Assembly (NCBI GenBank): GCA_030154105.1
Contig: JASKKP010000021.1
Location: 1-35,320 of the forward strand
Source of the DNA: Bacillota bacterium
GTDB lineage: Bacteria; Bacillota; DTU030; DUMP01
DNA: 35,320 nt
Direction of reading: 5' to 3'
In this document: piece by piece, positions 30,919 to 35,320 of the stretch
How the letters are laid out: every line of letters starts with the position of its first letter
Position numbering within the stretch: the stretch's first letter is position 1
The notes under the pieces: model-generated
What the model saw: only the letters and a program-made list of their open reading frames with translations
Database searches by the model: none
Told to the model about the DNA's origin: nothing
Position numbers and translations under genes: made by a program

Positions 30919-32238
30919 TTAGCTCTTTTTCCTCGGCGAAAAGGAACCGGTGAGGAGGTGCCAGCGGGCCACCCCGGCCATGTAGAGCGAACCCGAAATG
31001 AGCACGGCATCCTCCGGGCCGGCCAGGGAAAGAGCGCGCTCAACCGCCTCCGCTATTTCCGGCTCTACGTATACCTCCGGTACGTACGCCCTGAGGGCCG
31101 AAGCAACCCGCTCCGGTTCTGCTGCGCGGGAACTCGCCGGGCGGGTGACCACGGCAACCTGCGCGAGCGGTCCCAGAGCCCTAAGAACCTCCGATACGTC
31201 TTTATCGCCGAGCACGCCAAACACCAGGATCAAGCGCCGCCCGGGCAAATACACCTGCACGGCGCGGGCCAGAGCTTGTGCCCCGTCCGGGTTGTGGGCA
31301 CCATCGATCACCACCACCGGACTTCTCAGCACGACCTCGAAGCGGGCCGGCCAGCGCGCCGTCGCTAGACCCTGCCGCAGGGCGTCCTCGGAAACGGCGG
31401 CTCCCTTTGAGTTTAAAACTCTAAGCGCCAGAGCGGCCGTGGCGGCGTTGTCGAGCTGGTGATCCCCGAGAAGATTTATGCTAAGATCGCGGTACCAGCG
31501 GCCAGAGAGGCAAAGATCGAAGCTCTGGCCGCTTAAGCTTTTTCGCCGCGGGATGACCGTACATTCTGCCTGCACCCGATGAAGCGGTGCTCGGCGGTCC
31601 GCCGCCACCGCCGCAATAACCTCTGCCGCCTCCTCCTCTTGCGGTGCCATTACCACCGGGCGGCCGGACTTGATGATGCCCGCCTTTTCCCGGGCAATCT
31701 CGGCTAACCGACGGCCGAGGACGGCCGTATGGTCGTAGCTTATATGGGTAATAACGGCCACCTCAGGCCGCACCACGTTGGTGGCATCCAGCCGCCCGCC
31801 CAGGCCCACCTCCAGGACTAAGTAGTCCACTTTTTGGGCGGCAAAGTAGAGAAAGGCCGCAGCCGTAAGCACTTCGAATTCCGTGGCCTGTTCGCCACCT
31901 GCCGCCGCCACCTCTAAAGAGGCGCGGCGAACGTCGGTAAGAAGGGCGGCCAGCTCCTCTTGGGAGATCAGGGTGCCGTTTATCTGGAACCGCTCTCTAT
32001 ACTCCACCAGGTGTGGGGAGGTGTAAAGGCCCGTGCGGTAACCGGCCGCGGCGAGCACCGAGCTTACGAAGGCACAGAGGGAGCCCTTGCCGTTGGTACC
32101 GGCCACGTGGATTACCTTAAGGCCCTGTTCGGGGTGGCCCAGCTTCCCCAGCAGTTTTTCGATGCGTTCCAAGCCGGGCCGGCTGCCAAATCGTCCGAGA
32201 GACTCCAGCCAGGCCGCCGCTTCCTGCCAGTTCACCAT
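30919..32238 (-). CDS. folC: Folylpolyglutamate synthase / dihydrofolate synthase
   Basis: A 439-residue Mur-ligase-family enzyme adding glutamate to dihydropteroate and folates. Motifs are IHVAGTNGKGSLCAF (P-loop), YTSPHLVEYRERFQING, LEVGLGGRLDATNVV, ITHISYDHTAVLG, the carbamylated-Lys region EKAGIIKSGRPVV, and VIDGAHNPDGAQAL in the C-terminal domain. Full length. ATG 32238 has GGGAGGAGG upstream. It lies 241 bases downstream of valS on the same strand, a pairing common in Bacillota, and ends at a terminator. Confidence 0.95.
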   Translation of the reverse strand: MVNWQEAAAWLESLGRFGSRPGLERIEKLLGKLGHPEQGLKVIHVAGTNGKGSLCAFVSSVLAAAGYRTGLYTSPHLVEYRERFQINGTLISQEELAALLTDVRRASLEVAAAGGEQATEFEVLTAAAFLYFAAQKVDYLVLEVGLGGRLDATNVVRPEVAVITHISYDHTAVLGRRLAEIAREKAGIIKSGRPVVMAPQEEEAAEVIAAVAADRRAPLHRVQAECTVIPRRKSLSGQSFDLCLSGRWYRDLSINLLGDHQLDNAATAALALRVLNSKGAAVSEDALRQGLATARWPARFEVVLRSPVVVIDGAHNPDGAQALARAVQVYLPGRRLILVFGVLGDKDVSEVLRALGPLAQVAVVTRPASSRAAEPERVASALRAYVPEVYVEPEIAEAVERALSLAGPEDAVLISGSLYMAGVARWHLLTGSFSPRKKS

Positions 32239-32479
32239 TTTTGCCTCCTCCCTCGGGAGCTCCTAACCACGAAATCCTTTCGCCCCGCCCTGAGGGCTAC
32301 CGCACGAAACGGCAACGCTCCCTCGAGGACCGTCTCCCAAGCGGCGCGTTACGTACCGCCATTAGAAGAACGCAGGCGAACGGGCAAATCCACCACCATC
32401 GCCCTCCCCCAGAAGGTGGATGCCCCGTCCAGGCCAGCCGGCACCGCCCTCCCGGCAAGTCCACCCAACCTTCCTGGTT
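32239..32479 (-). other. valS-folC intergenic region
   Basis: 241 bases. Minus-strand frames here read coding-like stretches (MVVDLPVRLRSS, then after a stop WETVLEGALPFRAVALRAG) but are broken, so a relic of a small gene is possible. No T-box, clear terminator or promoter was found. The folC ribosome site lies at its left end. Confidence 0.3.
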
Positions 32480-35128
32480 CTAGCAGGCCTCCAGTTGGGA
32501 CAACCGCTGCTTTAACCGGGCCAACCTGTCGCGGTAGCCGGCCTCTTTTTCCCGCTCCTTGGCCACGAGCTCTGCCGGAGCTTTGCTCAAAAAGCCGGGG
32601 TTGGACAGAAGCCGTTCCGAGCGCGCCACCTCCGCTTCCATGGCCGCAATCTCCTTGGCCAGCCGGGCCTTCTCTTTCTCAATATCCACCAGATCGGCCA
32701 GGGGAAGGTAGGCCTCCGCACCGTTCGCAATCACACTCACGGCGTGCGGCGGCTTCTCGGCCGTAACCGGGCCGATTTCCACCGCCGACGCTCCGGCCAA
32801 AGCCCTGAAGTACGCTTCTCCTTCTTCGACCGCGGCGGCGGCTTCTGCTTCAGCCTGAATGATGACCCGGGCCCTGCGGCTGGGCGGCACCTCCATCTCC
32901 GCCCGGGCGTTGCGGATGCCGCGGATGAGCTCCTGGATAAGGCCGAAGTCCCTCTCCGCCGCCTCGTCCCGCTCTCCCAGAGCTTCCGGCCACGGGGCGA
33001 CGACGAGGCTTTCGCCACTGTGGGGTAAATGCTGCCAGATCTCTTCCGTGATAAAAGGCATAAACGGATGTAGGAGCCTCAGCGTACGCTCCAACACCTG
33101 CCAGAGCACGTACTGGGCCGCCAGGCGTTCTTTCTTCTCCTGGCCGTAGAGGCGAATCTTGGCCACTTCCACGTACCAATCGCAAAACTCATCCCAGATG
33201 AAGTCGTAGAGGGCATTGGCCGCCCCGCCTAGGTCGTAGGCGCGGATGAGGTCCGTTACTTTGTCGCGCGTGGCGTTGAAGCGGCTCATAATCCAGCGGT
33301 CGGCCAGGGTGTAGTTAAGTTCAGCCGGATCGACCTGAGCCGGGTCGAAATCCTCCAGGTTGAGGAGGGCAAAGCGCGCCACGTTCCAAACTTTGTTGGC
33401 GAAGTTACGCGTGGCCTCTACCTTTTCCCAGTGGAACCGCAGGTCATACCCCGGTACGCTCGAAGTAACGAGCATGAAGCGCAGGGTGTCTGCCCCGTAT
33501 TTCTCGATAACCTCTAAGGGATCGATGCCGTTCCCTAAGGATTTGCTCATCTTGCGGCCTTCCGCGTCCAGCACCAGACCGTGGATGAAGACTTCGCGGA
33601 AGGGAACATCGTCCATGAAGGCGAGCGCCATAAAGATCATGCGCGCCACCCAGAAGAAAATGATATCGCGGCCGGTGACGAGCACCGACGTAGGGTAGAA
33701 GTACTCCAGGTCCTTCGTCTTGTCCGGCCAGCCCAGAGTGGAGAAGGGCCATAGTGCGGAAGAGAACCAGGTGTCCAGAACGTCCGGGTCCTGCTCGATG
33801 CGGGTACTGCCGCAACGCGGGCAGGCGGTGAGGTCCTCCCGGCTCGCCACTTCCGCACCGCACTCGGCGCAGTACCACACCGGGATACGGTGGCCCCACC
33901 AGAGCTGGCGGGAAATGCACCAGTCGCGGATGTTCTCAAGCCAGTTGGTGTAAATCTTCGTAAACCGCTCGGGGATAAAGCGGATGCGCCCTTCTTTTAC
34001 AGCCGCCAGAGCAGGCTCCGCGAGGGGTTTCATTTTAACGAACCACTGACGCGAAAGTAAGGGCTCAATCACCGTACCACAGCGCGAGCAGTGGCCGACG
34101 GCGTGGGTCAAGTCTTCGCTTTTAACCAGGTAACCGCCGTCTTGTAATTCCTTGACCAGCCGTTCGCGGCACTCGTACCGGTCCAGCCCGGCAAACTTGC
34201 CCGCCGCTTCCGTCATGCGCCCGTCAAGGCCGATGACGGTGACCTCCTCCAAGCTGTGGCGTTTCCCCATTTCAAAGTCGTTGGGATCGTGGCTGGGGGT
34301 AACCTTTACCGCCCCGGTGCCGAAGGAGGGGTCCACGTAGTCGTCGGCGAAAATGGGCAGGCGCCGGCCTACCACAGGAAGAATCGCTTCTTTACCGACC
34401 AAGTGCCGGTAGCGCTCGTCCTCTGGGTGCACGGCAATCCCCGTATCCCCCAGCATAGTTTCCGGCCGCGTGGTAGCCACCGTGATGTAACCGTCGCCTT
34501 CGGCCAGGGGATAGCGGATGTACCAGAGTTTGCCGGCAGTATCTTCGTGCTCCACCTCGATATCGGAGATGGCAGTATGGCAGTGCGGGCACCAGTTGAC
34601 GATGTAGTTGCCGCGGTAAATCAGCCCGCGCTCGTAAAGGCTTACGAATACTTCCCGCACCGCCCGCGAGCACCCTTCGTCCATGGTAAAGCGCTCCCGG
34701 GTAAAGTCGCAAGAAGCTCCCAGCCGCTGGAGCTGGGCAATGATCTTGCCACCGTACTGCCGCTTCCATTCCCAAACCCGCTCCAAGAACTTCTCGCGGC
34801 CCAAGTCCCAGCGGGTCAAACCTTCCTTGGCCAGCTCTGCCTCTACGCGGGCCTGGGTGGCAATCCCGGCGTGATCGGTACCCGGCAGCCAAAGAGTGGG
34901 ATCGCCCAGCATGCGGTGGAAACGAATTAAGACGTCCTGCAGGGTGTTGTCGAGCGCATGGCCCATGTGGAGGGCGCCGGTGACGTTCGGCGGCGGGATG
35001 ACTATAGCAAACGGTTTTTTCCCCGGGTCAATTTGCGGCGTAAAGTAGCCGTTTTTAAGCCAGATCTTATACCACTTTTCCTCCACCGCCCGCGGGTCAT
35101 AAACGGTGGGAATGTCCTTAGCCGGCAT
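32480..35128 (-). CDS. valS: Valyl-tRNA synthetase
   Basis: An 882-residue class Ia synthetase charging tRNA-Val. The HIGH motif is [15 protein letters not shown] near residue 45, the editing domain (CP1) includes [17 protein letters not shown], and KMSKSLGNG follows near residue 525. Two zinc-like knuckles are visible (CPHC near the editing domain and CAEC...CPRC). The C-terminal arm ends in the usual coiled coil ([19 protein letters not shown]). ATG 35128 is preferred over 35137 because GGAGG abuts the latter and lies nine bases before the former. A group II intron end lies about 97 bases upstream. Confidence 0.97.
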   Translation of the reverse strand: MPAKDIPTVYDPRAVEEKWYKIWLKNGYFTPQIDPGKKPFAIVIPPPNVTGALHMGHALDNTLQDVLIRFHRMLGDPTLWLPGTDHAGIATQARVEAELAKEGLTRWDLGREKFLERVWEWKRQYGGKIIAQLQRLGASCDFTRERFTMDEGCSRAVREVFVSLYERGLIYRGNYIVNWCPHCHTAISDIEVEHEDTAGKLWYIRYPLAEGDGYITVATTRPETMLGDTGIAVHPEDERYRHLVGKEAILPVVGRRLPIFADDYVDPSFGTGAVKVTPSHDPNDFEMGKRHSLEEVTVIGLDGRMTEAAGKFAGLDRYECRERLVKELQDGGYLVKSEDLTHAVGHCSRCGTVIEPLLSRQWFVKMKPLAEPALAAVKEGRIRFIPERFTKIYTNWLENIRDWCISRQLWWGHRIPVWYCAECGAEVASREDLTACPRCGSTRIEQDPDVLDTWFSSALWPFSTLGWPDKTKDLEYFYPTSVLVTGRDIIFFWVARMIFMALAFMDDVPFREVFIHGLVLDAEGRKMSKSLGNGIDPLEVIEKYGADTLRFMLVTSSVPGYDLRFHWEKVEATRNFANKVWNVARFALLNLEDFDPAQVDPAELNYTLADRWIMSRFNATRDKVTDLIRAYDLGGAANALYDFIWDEFCDWYVEVAKIRLYGQEKKERLAAQYVLWQVLERTLRLLHPFMPFITEEIWQHLPHSGESLVVAPWPEALGERDEAAERDFGLIQELIRGIRNARAEMEVPPSRRARVIIQAEAEAAAAVEEGEAYFRALAGASAVEIGPVTAEKPPHAVSVIANGAEAYLPLADLVDIEKEKARLAKEIAAMEAEVARSERLLSNPGFLSKAPAELVAKEREKEAGYRDRLARLKQRLSQLEAC

Positions 35129-35224
35129 ACAGCGCATCCTCCTTTACTCTTTTCTGCCTTTATTCGTTCCGAGCACCGCCGGAAAGTCCGTCGGAATGCT
35201 CCTTCAGCCTAAAGGTGTCTTCAC

Positions 35225-35320
35225 ATCGAGTAGGAGGGGGCGGCTAACCCCCGTCCTCTCCCACCACCGTACGTACCGATCGGTATACGGCGGTTCACCA
35301 AGCTTGACGAATACTTTGGT
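35225..35320 (-). mobile_element. 3' end of a group II intron (class C-like), cut by the window edge
   Basis: On the minus strand, domain V reads GAACCGCCGTATACCG, loop, CGGTACGTACGGTGGT, the compact catalytic hairpin with a CGC triad typical of bacterial class C introns. It is followed by domain VI (GGACGGGGGTTAGCC...) and the terminal CTCCTACTCGAT; the 3' splice site should follow 35225. The reverse transcriptase/maturase and 5' end lie outside the window. It is oriented with valS, so valS transcripts starting further upstream would contain the intron. Confidence 0.82.

Noticed and set aside
31960-32766. A 268-codon plus-strand open frame over folC and valS ends
   Set aside because: Runs antisense to two certain genes and is low-complexity, Pro/Arg-rich.
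35129-35224. A valine T-box directly before valS
   Set aside because: No AGGGTGG-type T-box sequence or terminator occurs between the intron end and the valS start.

Overview
The window looks like chromosome from a GC-rich, anaerobic, probably thermophilic Bacillota (Moorella/Peptococcaceae-like). I base this on strong GGAGG ribosome sites with many GTG/TTG starts, a T-box leader, an oxygen-independent class III ribonucleotide reductase, a sigma-54 activator with a perfect -24/-12 promoter, a C-type group II intron end, and a HepT/MntA module. Species cannot be named from sequence alone. I see no rRNA, tRNA, CRISPR array or prophage.

Layout. 1-1500: a ZIP metal transporter tail-to-tail with a frameshifted N-acetylmuramoyl-L-alanine amidase. 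1597-5460: a sigma-A promoter, a multi-pass transporter and two M20-type amidohydrolases, a likely unit for uptake and hydrolysis of N-blocked amino acids or peptides. 5661-7660: a GAF histidine kinase and OmpR-type regulator. 7745-9645: glutamate dehydrogenase and a degenerate nucleotidyltransferase-like gene, closed by two terminators. 9850-11016: a fold-type I aminotransferase.

11097-16412 is the most interesting region. A PAS/AAA+/Fis sigma-54 activator is followed by two matching 18-bp inverted repeats and a perfect sigma-54 promoter driving aconitase-X large and small subunits and an Fe-S/FAD old-yellow-enzyme. The chemistry suggests dehydration of a hydroxy acid followed by reduction of the resulting C=C bond, a substrate-induced pathway I cannot match to a described one. 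The reductase has lost one canonical cluster cysteine (Asp355) and has an extra one at Cys377.

16545-22484: a sigma-A promoter and a T-box leader with a UAC (Tyr) specifier control aroF-tyrA-aroC-aroB-aroA, taking central precursors to EPSP, chorismate and the tyrosine branch. 22764-23687: a HepT-MntA toxin-antitoxin pair followed by a hairpin and a short relic of aroA.

23743-35320 is mostly on the minus strand: a small unknown protein, a YqjM-like ene-reductase, a decayed rubredoxin-like gene, nrdG, nrdD carrying a LAGLIDADG intein next to its putative thiyl-radical cysteine, folC and valS. The plus-strand exception is a PcsB-like coiled-coil exported protein divergent from nrdD. A group II intron 3' end lies upstream of valS at the right edge.
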